The notes under the pieces are model-generated. The model was not told the origin of the DNA. It did no database searches and saw only the letters and a list, made by a program, of their open reading frames with translations. Below, in pieces: positions 55,584 through 64,000 of a DNA stretch of 64,000 bases (its first letter is position 1; the number at the start of each line of letters is the position of its first letter). The translations under genes were made by a program, and so were the position numbers. Location: positions 124,001-188,000 of the forward strand of contig LNEM01000037.1 in assembly GCA_001464955.1 (NCBI GenBank), in the 5' to 3' direction. The stretch is from Rhizobiales bacterium Ga0077537 (GTDB lineage: Bacteria > Pseudomonadota > Alphaproteobacteria > Rhizobiales > Hyphomicrobiaceae).

Positions 55584-57842
55584 ATGTCTGGCACCGAGAC
55601 GAAGAACAAGTGGATCGGCAAGAGCACGATCCGTCCGGATGGCGAGGACAAGGTCACCGGCCGGGCGCAATACGCCGCCGATTTCAAGATGCCCGGACAG
55701 ATCTACGGCAAGGTGCTCCGGAGCCCGCACCCGCACGCTCGCATCCGCTCGATCGATACCTCGGCGGCGGCGGCGCTGCCGGGCGTGAAGGCCGTCGTTA
55801 CTGCCAAGGACTTCGTGGACTTCCCTGTCGACAAGGCCGTGCCGCTCGGCATCCAGGACATGCGCTGGATGGTGCGCAACGTGCTGGCGAAGGAGAAGGT
55901 GCTGTTCATCGGGCATCCTGTGGCCGCCGTGGCCGCAACCTCGCCGTCGATCGCACGAGAGGCGCTGCGCCTGATCAAGGTCGACTACGAGGTGCTGCCG
56001 TGGGCCATCGAGATCGACGATGCGCTGAAGCCCGACGCACCGATCCTGCACGACTGGAACAAGTTCGACGGCAAGCCGTCCAACATCACCGGCAAGCTCG
56101 AGCACAAGCTGGGTGACGTCGACGCCGGCTTCAAGCAGGCCGACATCATCGTCGAGAAGAGCTTCTCGACGCGGCCGATCCACCAGGGCTACATCGAGCC
56201 GCATGCCTGCGTCGTGAGCTGCGGCCAGGACGGCCACACCGTCATCTGGTCGTCGAGCCAGGGCCAGTTCATGGTGCGCGCCATGTGCGCGTTCATCAAC
56301 GGCGTCGACCAGAGCCAGATCCGCGCCATCCCGGCCGAGATCGGCGGTGGATTCGGCGGCAAGACGATCGTCTATCTCGAGCCGGTCGCGATGGCGCTGT
56401 CGCGGAAGTCGGGCCGGCCGGTCAAGATCACGATGACGCGCGAGGAGGTGTTCCACGCCTCGGGACCGACGTCGGGATCGAAGAGCAAGGTCAAGATCGG
56501 CGTCACCAAGGACGGCAAGATCGTCGCGGCGCAGGGCGAGTTCTACCTGCAGGCGGGCGCCTTCCCGGGCTCGCCGATCCGCGGCGCGGCGGGCTGCGCC
56601 TTCGCACCTTACGACATCGCGAACGTGCACTCGGTCGGCTACGACGTGGTGTCGAACCGCTCGAAGGTGGCTGCCTATCGCGGTCCGGGCGCACCGATCG
56701 GCGCGCACGCGGCGGAACTCGTCCTCGACGAGATCGCCCGCAAGCTGAAGATGGATCCGCTCGAGTTCCGCCTCAAGAACGCCGCCCGGCAGGGCACGAA
56801 GGCCGCCTATGGCCCGGTGTTCACGGTGATGGGCTACGAGCAGACGATCAAGGCTGCGATGGAGCATCCGCATTACAAGGCGCCGCTCGGACCGAACCAG
56901 GGACGCGGCGTCGCGTCGGGCTTCTGGTTCAACGCCGGCGGCGAGTCGAGCGCGCAGGTCAACGTCACCGAGGACGGCAACGTCGTGGTGGTGACCGGGC
57001 ATCCGGACATCGGCGGATCGCGGGCCTCGACGGCCAACATCGCCGCCGAGCTGCTCGGCATCGACTACAAGCGGGTGTCGGTCCTGATCGGCGACACGAG
57101 CGTCATCGGCTTCTCGAACCTGACGGGCGGCAGCCGCGTCACGTTCGCCTCGGCCATGGTCGTCACCCAGTCGGCGCAGACGGTGATCAAGCAGCTGCGT
57201 GAACGGGCTGCGAAGATCTGGAAGATCGATCCCGAGGCGGTGATCTGGGAGAACGGCGAGGCGCGGCCGGCCGGCGAGAACGCGGGCAAGTTCCCGCCGC
57301 TGTCGCTGAAGGAGATCGCAGCGCAGGCGCCGAACACGGGCGGACCGATCGGTGCGGGCGTGCAGCTCAACACCACCGGCGCCGAGGGCGGTTTCGCGAC
57401 GCACATCTGTGACGTCGAGGTCGACCCCGAGACCGGCAAGGTGACGGTGCTGCGCTACACGTCGGTGCAGGACGTCGGGCGGGCGATCCACCCGGCCTAT
57501 GTCGAGGGCCAGATGCAGGGCGGCGCGGTGCAGGGCATCGGCTGGGCGCTCAACGAAGAGTACATCTACGACAAGAACGGCAAGCTCGAGAACCCGGGCT
57601 TCCTCGACTATCGCATGCCTGTCGCCTCGGACCTGCCGATGATCGACAACGTGCTGCTCGAAATCCCGAACCCGAAGCATCCGCAGGGCGTGCGCGGCGT
57701 CGGCGAAGTGCCGCTCGTCGCTTCGGTGCCGGCGGTGGCGAACGCCGTCAACAATGCGCTCGGCCTCGACATCACGAGCCTGCCGATGTCGCCGCCGAAG
57801 ATCCAGAAGGCGGTCAAGAGCAAGGCCAAGTCAGCGGCCTGA
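55584..57842 (+). CDS. Xanthine dehydrogenase family protein, molybdopterin-binding subunit
   Basis: A 752-residue large subunit of a molybdenum hydroxylase. The a/b hammerhead domain begins KSTIRPDGEDKVTGRAQYAADF, the Mo-cofactor domain has EIGGGFGGKT and AYRGPGAPIGAHAAELVLDE, and the catalytic glutamate is in GVRGVGEVPL. Such enzymes hydroxylate heterocycles, aldehydes or hydroxybenzoyl-CoA. The 2Fe-2S and FAD subunit genes that normally accompany it are not adjacent, so it is an orphan here. ATG 55584 has a GGGAAGAGAG site upstream. The region between it and the riboswitch (260 bp) shows no gene. Confidence 0.93.
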   Translation: MSGTETKNKWIGKSTIRPDGEDKVTGRAQYAADFKMPGQIYGKVLRSPHPHARIRSIDTSAAAALPGVKAVVTAKDFVDFPVDKAVPLGIQDMRWMVRNVLAKEKVLFIGHPVAAVAATSPSIAREALRLIKVDYEVLPWAIEIDDALKPDAPILHDWNKFDGKPSNITGKLEHKLGDVDAGFKQADIIVEKSFSTRPIHQGYIEPHACVVSCGQDGHTVIWSSSQGQFMVRAMCAFINGVDQSQIRAIPAEIGGGFGGKTIVYLEPVAMALSRKSGRPVKITMTREEVFHASGPTSGSKSKVKIGVTKDGKIVAAQGEFYLQAGAFPGSPIRGAAGCAFAPYDIANVHSVGYDVVSNRSKVAAYRGPGAPIGAHAAELVLDEIARKLKMDPLEFRLKNAARQGTKAAYGPVFTVMGYEQTIKAAMEHPHYKAPLGPNQGRGVASGFWFNAGGESSAQVNVTEDGNVVVVTGHPDIGGSRASTANIAAELLGIDYKRVSVLIGDTSVIGFSNLTGGSRVTFASAMVVTQSAQTVIKQLRERAAKIWKIDPEAVIWENGEARPAGENAGKFPPLSLKEIAAQAPNTGGPIGAGVQLNTTGAEGGFATHICDVEVDPETGKVTVLRYTSVQDVGRAIHPAYVEGQMQGGAVQGIGWALNEEYIYDKNGKLENPGFLDYRMPVASDLPMIDNVLLEIPNPKHPQGVRGVGEVPLVASVPAVANAVNNALGLDITSLPMSPPKIQKAVKSKAKSAA

Positions 57843-57977
57843 CGCGGTTGAAACAACGGGCGCCGGCAGAGATGCTGCACGGCTCGCGTTCGTCGTCGGA
57901 TGCGGGCGCAATTGCGTCACAGCCGCGGACTAAAGGACCACGACGCAGCTTGCGCTCGACCGGCCGGAGACCGCCGC

Positions 57978-58829
57978 ATGACCCGATCGAACCTGAGCCG
58001 GTCATTGGCCTGGACGTACGTCTTGCTGGCGCTCGTGCTCGCAGTCTCCCTCGCCACGAAACTCGCCGGCCATGTGCCGGGTATCGCCGGGACATCGGCG
58101 GAGACCATCGCGAAGGACATCTACGACTACCTGAAGGACATGGCGCTCGTGCTCGTCACGGTGGTGGCGACGGTGCTGGCCGGCATCTACCAGCGCCGTC
58201 AGAGCTTCATCGCGGCGCTAAAGGAGGAATGGCGCGACATCGTCAAGGCGAAGTCGGCGATCTACGCCTACACGCAGCTCGAGACGCCGACGCGCGACGA
58301 CTATATCCGGGCGTTCCTCACGCTTTCAGAGACCATCGACAACATGCGGACGGTCTACGCGAACGTGGGGGAAACAAACACGCTGATCGGCATCTACCCG
58401 TTCGCGCCGCTCCACGACATGCGCCGGGCACTGCAGACGCTCGATCCGGCGAAGGCAGCGACGATCACGGCGGCCGAGCGCAAGCTCGCGCGGGACGCCA
58501 TTCTGCAGTCGTTCTATGCGATCCGGGAATCGTTTCTCGAAGAGCTCGATCTCGAGCCGCCGGACCGGCCGATCCTCGCGTGGGGCGGGCGTCGGCACAA
58601 GAAATCCGGCGCCATGGACGAGGCCCGGCGGGAGCAGGACGCGGAGCGCGAGCGGACCGACGCGGCGTCGCCCCCCGATCCGCGCATCGATGGCTTCCTG
58701 CAAGCCCTCTACGACACGGAGCATACGACCGAGAAGCCATGGCGCGTGTTCGCCAACGGCGTTGCCGGCGGCGAACAGCGGTCGGGCGTGCCCCACGTCG
58801 AGCAACCGCCCCGCGCTCCGCTCACCTGA
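57978..58829 (+). CDS. Two-helix membrane protein of unknown function
   Basis: A 283-residue protein. Two N-terminal helices (about 9-27 and 53-68) precede a cytoplasmic region that is charged and helical (QRRQSFIAALKEEWRDIVKAKSAIYAY, then a stretch with RAFLTLSETIDNMRTVYANVG). The C-terminal tail is disordered and Pro-rich. No family is recognised with confidence. It is alone on the plus strand, between the molybdenum enzyme gene and a converging oxygenase gene. Confidence 0.75.
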   Translation: MTRSNLSRSLAWTYVLLALVLAVSLATKLAGHVPGIAGTSAETIAKDIYDYLKDMALVLVTVVATVLAGIYQRRQSFIAALKEEWRDIVKAKSAIYAYTQLETPTRDDYIRAFLTLSETIDNMRTVYANVGETNTLIGIYPFAPLHDMRRALQTLDPAKAATITAAERKLARDAILQSFYAIRESFLEELDLEPPDRPILAWGGRRHKKSGAMDEARREQDAERERTDAASPPDPRIDGFLQALYDTEHTTEKPWRVFANGVAGGEQRSGVPHVEQPPRAPLT

Positions 58830-58850
58830 AGCCCGGCTTGCGGTGCGAAC

Positions 58851-59651
58851 TCAGGTCCAGAGTGCGCGAGGGCCGAAGAAGGCGACGTCCTTGATGCGGC
58901 GAACGGCGCCCTGCACGACATTGGCGCGGTTGTCCGAGCAGTAGGTCATCGAGATCACCAGACGACGCTCGCCCTCAATGATCGGCGTCACCTTGTGATT
59001 GACGCGGGCGCCTTCGAACACGATCAGCGAATTGGGCGGCGTGGCGACGTCGGTCTCGGTGGAGCCGATCTTGGCCTTCAACGTCGCGTGGCTGAGGCCG
59101 CCGCCGGCCGTGCCCTCGTTGATGATCGGCAACAGCACGGTGAAGTGACGGCCGCGGTAGAAATTGTGGTCGTAGTGCCAGCCGATGTGATCACCCGGCT
59201 TCTCGTAGAAGAGCACCGAGAGAGAACTCTGGTCGTAGATCGGCGTCGGGCGCACGTCCATGCCGACGATGCGCGAGATCAGATCGCACATCTCGCGCGA
59301 CTGATAGAGGGCGACGATGGACGGCGCCGTCTCGAACAGCGTCTCGTAAGCGACGGTGCCGCCCTTCTTGTGGGTCGGGATGTAGCTGCGCTCGGGGCGC
59401 ACGAGTTGCAGCGCCTCGCGCCGCAGCGTGTCGATGGTGGTAGTGGGCAAGGCCTCCGTCAGGCGTGTCAGGCGCGACTCGAACGATGGTACGGGCCGCT
59501 GCAGGAGGCTGCCCACATCCACGCGGGCCGAGGCACGAATGGCGTCGAGGCGCTTCTCGAGGGCTTCATAAAGAGCGCCGCGACGCCACCTCGCGTAGGT
59601 GAGGCCGCCGACACCGGCTGCTGCGATCACGAGGAGGGCTTCGGTCACCAT
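58851..59651 (-). CDS. Membrane-anchored 2OG-Fe(II) oxygenase-like protein
   Basis: A protein of about 266 residues. One N-terminal helix (LLVIAAAGVGGLTYARW) is followed by a double-stranded beta-helix core. The iron ligands appear as HYD in HIGWHYDHNFYRGRHFTVLLP and a distal His in ARVNHKVTPI, with the 2-oxoglutarate-binding Arg in EGERRLVISMTYC. The substrate is unknown. ATG 59651 is preferred over an upstream GTG at 59708. It converges with the membrane protein gene. Confidence 0.85.
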   Translation of the reverse strand: MVTEALLVIAAAGVGGLTYARWRRGALYEALEKRLDAIRASARVDVGSLLQRPVPSFESRLTRLTEALPTTTIDTLRREALQLVRPERSYIPTHKKGGTVAYETLFETAPSIVALYQSREMCDLISRIVGMDVRPTPIYDQSSLSVLFYEKPGDHIGWHYDHNFYRGRHFTVLLPIINEGTAGGGLSHATLKAKIGSTETDVATPPNSLIVFEGARVNHKVTPIIEGERRLVISMTYCSDNRANVVQGAVRRIKDVAFFGPRALWT

Positions 59652-59711
59652 GGTTGCTGCTCTCGGGTGATGGCTCAATCGATCCAGTAGGGGGTGCGCG
59701 TTATCCACCAG

Positions 59712-60635
59712 TCATGTGACGGTGCTTATGCGGCGGCGAACGGGACGGGACGGGCGATCCCACGGGAAGCGGCGACGTTCGCTCGCGGCGCGGGGCCGGA
59801 GACTTGCGATCGGCCGATTGCGGTTTTCCGGGTGTTGCTGATGGACGCGCGCATAGAGTTCGTCAGTCAGCGCGCGGCGGTCCCGGGGGTTTTCCAGGGT
59901 GGCGAAGGGCACGGGGAGGCCGACGTGGACCGAGAGCCGCGCGCCAACCGAGCGTCGAAACTCCGAGACGAGCAGGGCAAGGCGCAAGGTGAGGCTGACG
60001 CGGCTGGCCATCTGGAAGAGCGTGCTGTTGCGGCCCTCGACGAACACGGGAAGGACGGTCGCGCGGCTCGCCTGGACGAGGCGCGCCACGAAGGTCTTCC
60101 AGGGCAATTCCTCGACGCGGCCGAACAGGCGCTCGGAGGTCGCAACACCGCCGGCCGGAAAGATCACCAGCGTGACGCCTTGGGCAAGCAGCCGGCGCGC
60201 TTCGGCGCGCGTGGCCAGATTGGTCTCGACAGCTTCCGGCGTCTCGTCGAAGTCGATCGGCAGGACGATGTCGCGAACCTCGGGGACGGACAGGAAGTCC
60301 TTGTTGACGAGAATGCGATAGGGCCGGCCGAGCGCCTCGGCGAGGACGGTCAACGCGATGCCGTCCGCGATACCGAAGGGATGGTTTGCGACCATGACCA
60401 CGGGCTCGGTCGGCGCGAGGTTCGGAGGCCAGTCTCCGTCGATGTCGAGGCGGGTGCCGATGAGGCTCAGCATGTCGCCCATCATGCGCGGGCTCTTGCC
60501 GGCCACGGTCTCGCACCAGCGGGCATAGATCGGCAGCAGACGCCGGCGCCCCGAAGCGTTTTCGACGGCTCGAATGAATGCCCGCTTCCAAAGCGGGTGC
60601 ATGGGGGACGCGTAGCTCAAATGGTCGGTCTGCAT
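59712..60635 (-). CDS. Lysophospholipid acyltransferase (PlsC-like) family protein
   Basis: A 307-residue acyltransferase. Catalytic block I is ANHPFGIADG, an H-X5-D variant seen in hemolysin-type acyltransferases. Block III reads VIFPAGGVATSERLFGR, and IVLPIDFDE precedes it. Likely to acylate a glycerolipid or ornithine-type lipid; the exact reaction cannot be assigned. The C-terminal tail is Arg-rich (RRRFPWDRPSRPVRRR). It lies on the same strand as the 2OG-oxygenase gene with a 60-base gap, so co-transcription is possible. Confidence 0.85.
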   Translation of the reverse strand: MQTDHLSYASPMHPLWKRAFIRAVENASGRRRLLPIYARWCETVAGKSPRMMGDMLSLIGTRLDIDGDWPPNLAPTEPVVMVANHPFGIADGIALTVLAEALGRPYRILVNKDFLSVPEVRDIVLPIDFDETPEAVETNLATRAEARRLLAQGVTLVIFPAGGVATSERLFGRVEELPWKTFVARLVQASRATVLPVFVEGRNSTLFQMASRVSLTLRLALLVSEFRRSVGARLSVHVGLPVPFATLENPRDRRALTDELYARVHQQHPENRNRPIASLRPRAASERRRFPWDRPSRPVRRRISTVT

Positions 60636-60736
60636 GGAGCGACGGCCAGAGCGGAGTTGATCACGGACAGTTTACATCGACCAGCATCATATGGGTATGC
60701 GGTCAGGCGTTGTCCAGAGACGCCACGATTGCGGCC

Positions 60737-61267
60737 TCAGGCGCGCGGGCGCGACGTGTAGATGGGTTCGCTGCGCGCGGCTGCCAGGCGACGGACGGGC
60801 GCGAGCGTCGTCTCCAGAGCGGCATAGGCGGCGTTGACGCGGCGGGCCATCACGGACAGGTACTCGACCACTTCGGACGGCAGGTCAGCCGATGCGTAGC
60901 GGTCCGGGTGATAGAGCTTGGACAGGCGGTGCCAGGCGGCCTTCACCTCGTCGTGCGTGGCCGAGGCCGGCACACCGAGGATCGCATGGGGATCGAACTC
61001 GGCGGTGGCCGAGAGGCGCTGGCCGAGGCTTTCGTGACGCGGGGCGTTCACGAGGCGGATGGCGCGAAGCGACGACTTGGCGACGAAGGCCCGCTCGCCG
61101 CCCCAGGGCTCGAATTCGAGAAACGCAGCCGGGCTGTTCAGGACCTCGGCCAGTGTGCGGCCCTGGGCGATCAGGAGCTTGCCCGAACTGCGGTCCCCTT
61201 CCTCGGTGGTGATCTCCACCGCGATACCGGCCTGGTCGACGTTGTCGATCCGATTGCGCTCGAACAT
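60737..61267 (-). CDS. J-domain protein
   Basis: A protein of about 176 residues with an N-terminal unknown domain (MFERNRIDNVDQAGIAVEI...) and a C-terminal J domain with the HPD motif in LSKLYHPDRYASADLPSEVVEYL. J proteins stimulate the ATPase of DnaK. It is not a full DnaJ because the Gly/Phe and zinc regions are absent. Chosen start is ATG 61267, with an upstream alternative at 61312. Confidence 0.85.
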   Translation of the reverse strand: MFERNRIDNVDQAGIAVEITTEEGDRSSGKLLIAQGRTLAEVLNSPAAFLEFEPWGGERAFVAKSSLRAIRLVNAPRHESLGQRLSATAEFDPHAILGVPASATHDEVKAAWHRLSKLYHPDRYASADLPSEVVEYLSVMARRVNAAYAALETTLAPVRRLAAARSEPIYTSRPRA

Positions 61268-61525
61268 GGCTCTGCTCACCAAAGATTGTGCCGAAACGGG
61301 ACGACCGTTCATTCCCGCAAGAGACTCGCAAGAAGCTTGCCGATTGGCCGCGCAGGGCTTTCGGTCGGCCGTCCGGGCTGGTTTCGCTCCCCGCCGCGGC
61401 GACTGATGACGGCCGCCGAGCTAGCGGCGTTCCCCCAGATGTGCTAGGTCGCGGCAGCTTTCATGATGCGCTGCACAAACGCGCGCGCCCCGTCTCGACG
61501 ACGGGGAACGGCTCGGGACGCCCCA

Positions 61526-63352
61526 ATGAACATGCGAAATATCGCGATCATCGCCCACGTCGACCACGGCAAGACGACGCTGGTCGACGCCCTGCTCAAG
61601 CAATCCGGCGCGTTCCGCGAGAACCAGAAGGTCGAGAGCCAGGCCATGGACTCGAACGACCTCGAACGTGAACGCGGCATCACGATCCTTGCCAAGTGCA
61701 CCTCGATCCTGTGGAACGACACGCGGATCAACATCGTCGACACGCCCGGCCACGCCGACTTCGGCGGCGAGGTAGAGCGCATCCTGAACATGGTCGACGG
61801 CGTCGTGGTGCTGGTCGACGCCTCGGAGGGGCCGCTGCCGCAGACCAAGTTCGTCGTCTCCAAGGCGCTCAAGCAAGGCATGCGGCCGATCGTAGCCATC
61901 AACAAGATCGACCGGCCGGACGAGCGTCACGACGCAGTCCTGAACGAGATCTTCGATCTCTTCGCCTCGCTCGACGCGACCGACGAGCAGCTCGATTTCC
62001 CGGTCGTCTACGGCTCGGGCCGCGACGGCTGGATGGCCGACGATCCGAAGGGTCCGAAGGGCGATCTGACGCCGCTCTTCGAACTCATCGTGCGGCACGT
62101 TCCCTCGCCGACCGTCGATCCCGGTCCGTTCACGATGCTCGCCACGACGCTCGAGGCCGATCCGTTCCTGGGCCGTATTCTCACGGGCCGCATCCGGTCC
62201 GGCAGCCTGAAGCCCAACCAGCAGATCAAGGCGCTGAGCCGCGACGGCAAGCTGATCGAGACGACGCGGGTGACCAAGGTGCTCGCGTTCCGCGGCCTCG
62301 AGCGCACGTCGGTCGACCTCGCCGAGGCGGGCGACATCGTCGCGATCGCCGGCGTGACGGAGGCGACGGTCGCCGATACGCTCTGCGATCCGACCGTCGA
62401 TACGCCGCTCTTCGCCCAGCCGATCGATCCGCCGACGCTGGCGATGAACTTCCGCATCAACGACGGACCGTTCGCCGGACAGGAAGGCGACAAGGTGCAG
62501 AGCCGCGTCATCCGCGACCGGCTCATGAAGGAGCTCGAGCGCAACGTCGCCATCCGCGTGCGAGAGAATGACGACAAGGACAGCTTCGAGGTCGCCGGTC
62601 GCGGCGAATTGCAGCTCGGCATCCTGATCGAGAACATGCGCCGCGAGGGCTTCGAGCTGACCGTCTCGCGCCCGCAGGTCGTGACCAAGACCGACGAGGC
62701 GACCGGCCAGCGGCTCGAGCCTGTCGAGGAGGTCATCGTCGACGTCGACGAGGCGCACTCCGGCATCGTCGTCCAGAAGCTCTCCGAGCGCAAAGGCGAG
62801 CTGCGCGAGATGCGCCCCTCGGGTGGCGGACGCACGCGGCTCGTGTTCTACGTGCCGACGCGCGGGCTGATCGGATATCAGGGCGAATTGCTCACCGATA
62901 CGCGCGGCACCGCCGTCATGAACCGGCTGTTTCATGACTATGTGCCGTTCAAGGGCGAGATCGCCGGTCGCCGCAATGGCGTCCTCATCTCCAACGGAGT
63001 CGGCGAGGCGACGGCCTACTCACTCTTCTACCTGCAGGAGCGTGGTGCGCTGATGATCGACCCGCAGACCAAGGTCTACGAGGGCATGATCGTCGGCGAG
63101 CACAGCCGCGAGAACGACCTCGTCGTCAATGTCATCCAGGGCAAGAAGCTCACCAACGTGCGCGCCTCCGGGAAGGACGAAGCCCTCATCCTTACGCCGC
63201 CCGTCCGCATGACGCTCGAGAAGGCCATGAGTTACATCCAGGACGACGAACTCGTCGAGATCACGCCGCAGACGATCCGGCTCCGCAAGCGTTGGCTCGA
63301 TCCGCATGTCAGGAAGCGCATGGAGCGCAAGAGCGAGGCCGAGGCGGTCTAG
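61526..63352 (+). CDS. typA: Ribosome-associated GTPase TypA/BipA
   Basis: A 608-residue translational GTPase. G1 is [11 protein letters not shown]2 region ERERGITI, G3 [11 protein letters not shown] and G4 NKIDRPD. Domains II-V with the family-specific C-terminal part ([26 protein letters not shown] segment [17 protein letters not shown]) follow. It binds the ribosome under stress and affects assembly and regulated translation. The gene is single and divergent from the J-domain gene; it converges with boxB. Confidence 0.97.
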   Translation: MNMRNIAIIAHVDHGKTTLVDALLKQSGAFRENQKVESQAMDSNDLERERGITILAKCTSILWNDTRINIVDTPGHADFGGEVERILNMVDGVVVLVDASEGPLPQTKFVVSKALKQGMRPIVAINKIDRPDERHDAVLNEIFDLFASLDATDEQLDFPVVYGSGRDGWMADDPKGPKGDLTPLFELIVRHVPSPTVDPGPFTMLATTLEADPFLGRILTGRIRSGSLKPNQQIKALSRDGKLIETTRVTKVLAFRGLERTSVDLAEAGDIVAIAGVTEATVADTLCDPTVDTPLFAQPIDPPTLAMNFRINDGPFAGQEGDKVQSRVIRDRLMKELERNVAIRVRENDDKDSFEVAGRGELQLGILIENMRREGFELTVSRPQVVTKTDEATGQRLEPVEEVIVDVDEAHSGIVVQKLSERKGELREMRPSGGGRTRLVFYVPTRGLIGYQGELLTDTRGTAVMNRLFHDYVPFKGEIAGRRNGVLISNGVGEATAYSLFYLQERGALMIDPQTKVYEGMIVGEHSRENDLVVNVIQGKKLTNVRASGKDEALILTPPVRMTLEKAMSYIQDDELVEITPQTIRLRKRWLDPHVRKRMERKSEAEAV

Positions 63353-63360
63353 CCTCGGCG

Positions 63361-63391
63361 GCTGCGGCGCCGCGACATCGGCGCCGGCAGC
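63361..63391. terminator. Hairpin between typA and boxB
   Basis: Stem GCTGC-GGCGCCG with complementary CGGCGCCGGCAGC (one bulge) and 6-base loop, lying in the 55-bp gap between two converging stops. No T tract is seen on either side. Confidence 0.45.
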
Positions 63392-63407
63392 AGCACCCGA
63401 TTGCGGC

Positions 63408-64000
63408 TCAACCCCGGTGGATCTTCACGTATTCGAAGTCGCCGGCTTTCTGGTCGATTCCGACTTTCGGCGCCGAGATCCACGACGCGAACTTGCCGCG
63501 ATCCCAGCACGGTTGCATCAGCGAGGCGATGAAGTCGCCGTCCGCCTTCGACGGCAACCACTGGTCGCGCATCGCGGCCCACTGCTGGTCGTTGAGCAGC
63601 TTGCCGTCGGGCGTCGCGTGAATGCCCTTGAACTCGCCGATGTGGCGATTGAAGGCGACCGACGGCAAGGTCAGCTGGAACTTGATGCCAGCCTTTTCGA
63701 TGATGCGGTTCCAGCGCGAGACGCCGCCCTGGCAGTCCTTCGTGTAGTCGTCGCGAAGGCGCATGTTGATCGCGGTCAGCGCCGGCTCCTCGACGGTGCG
63801 GATGTCGCCGTCGACGAGTTTCAGCACCGGATAGGTGGCGCTGGTCAACTGATGATCGTCCTCGATCCGCGTCTCCATGAAGCGGCCCTTGAGGCCCGCG
63901 TTGAAGAAGTTGGCGGCGTTGGTCGAGACCTCCGAGCCGAAGAGATCCAGCGACAACGAGTAGTGCAGGTTGGCCTTCTTCTGGATCGTCGGCAGGTCGA
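63408..64000 (-). CDS. boxB: Benzoyl-CoA 2,3-epoxidase subunit BoxB (5' end outside window)
   Basis: C-terminal about 197 residues of BoxB, the di-iron oxygenase that epoxidises benzoyl-CoA with BoxA in aerobic benzoate degradation. Recognised from DLPTIQKKANLHYSLSLDLFG, EVSTNAANFFNAGLKGRFME, and the end AGIKFQLTLPSVAFNRHIGEF and FEYVKIHRG. The frame is open to the window edge, so the N-terminus lies beyond it. boxA and boxC are not in the window. Its presence indicates a box-type benzoyl-CoA pathway in the organism. Confidence 0.92.
   Translation of the reverse strand, partial: DLPTIQKKANLHYSLSLDLFGSEVSTNAANFFNAGLKGRFMETRIEDDHQLTSATYPVLKLVDGDIRTVEEPALTAINMRLRDDYTKDCQGGVSRWNRIIEKAGIKFQLTLPSVAFNRHIGEFKGIHATPDGKLLNDQQWAAMRDQWLPSKADGDFIASLMQPCWDRGKFASWISAPKVGIDQKAGDFEYVKIHRG

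Noticed and set aside
55317..57680. A 787-codon minus-strand frame opposite the molybdenum hydroxylase gene
   Set aside because: Shadow frame with Arg/Asp/His-rich composition; the plus-strand frame has all the family motifs.

Overview
This is a GC-rich chromosomal segment with gene content and gene order typical of an alphaproteobacterium, most likely of the order Hyphomicrobiales (Rhizobiales). The pointers are the runs cmk-rpsA-sppA-ihfB-lapA-trpF-trpB, ileS-lspA-lipoprotein-M16-M16-mutL and rsmD-rluB-tadA, a CIRCE-like site upstream of groESL, and a tandem glycine riboswitch ahead of gcvT. The genus cannot be fixed: no rRNA gene is present and I found no tRNA. Almost the whole window is housekeeping DNA. 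There is no prophage, classical insertion sequence or CRISPR array.

Layout. 1-1.3 kb: the end of a cytochrome c maturation operon (ccmC, ccmD, ccmG). 1.35-8.4 kb, minus strand: a four-gene MoxR ATPase / DUF58 / DUF4159 / membrane protein operon, divergent from a DUF1285 gene. 9.4-18.1 kb: a membrane patatin-like lipase, an AI-2E/PerM exporter, hdaA, a conserved Cys protein, an enoyl-CoA hydratase plus acyl-CoA ligase pair, and a Tim44-domain protein. 18.2-26 kb: cmk, rpsA, a Bug-type solute-binding protein, sppA, ihfB, lapA, trpF and trpB. 26-27 kb: a patch of palindromic repeats around a GIY-YIG endonuclease gene, where trpA would be expected. 27-39.2 kb: ileS (carrying an in-frame palindromic-repeat insertion), a macro-domain gene, lspA, a lipoprotein, two M16 peptidases, pgi, a DUF1348 gene and mutL. 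39.2-41 kb: an AT-rich accessory island with a small secreted protein and an AbiTii-domain (abortive-infection-associated) gene bounded by identical 34-bp inverted repeats. 41-47.2 kb: SDR, EamA transporter, rsmD, rluB-type synthase, a K+ channel with a zinc ribbon, tadA and small hypotheticals. 47.2-55.3 kb, minus strand: groES-groEL and the complete glycine cleavage operon gcvT-gcvH-gcvPA-(two paralogous unknown genes)-gcvPB. 55.5-64 kb: an orphan molybdenum hydroxylase large subunit, membrane and envelope genes, a J-domain protein, typA, and the 3' part of boxB (aerobic benzoyl-CoA epoxidation).

How the genes fit together. Most blocks are independent housekeeping operons: translation (rpsA, ileS, typA, tadA, rluB, rsmD), protein folding (groESL), one-carbon metabolism (gcv) and envelope maintenance (lspA, sppA, M16, MoxR cluster). 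BoxB, the acyl-CoA ligase/hydratase pair, the Bug receptor and the molybdenum hydroxylase hint at use of aromatic or organic acids; this is inference.

The most unusual features are (i) the GIY-YIG/REP modules, in which an intact gene and a fossil 3' end of a second copy are each followed at the same distance by the same palindromic repeat; (ii) the palindromic repeats translated inside IleS; (iii) the repeat-bounded AbiTii island; and (iv) the paralogous pair of unknown genes inside the gcv operon.
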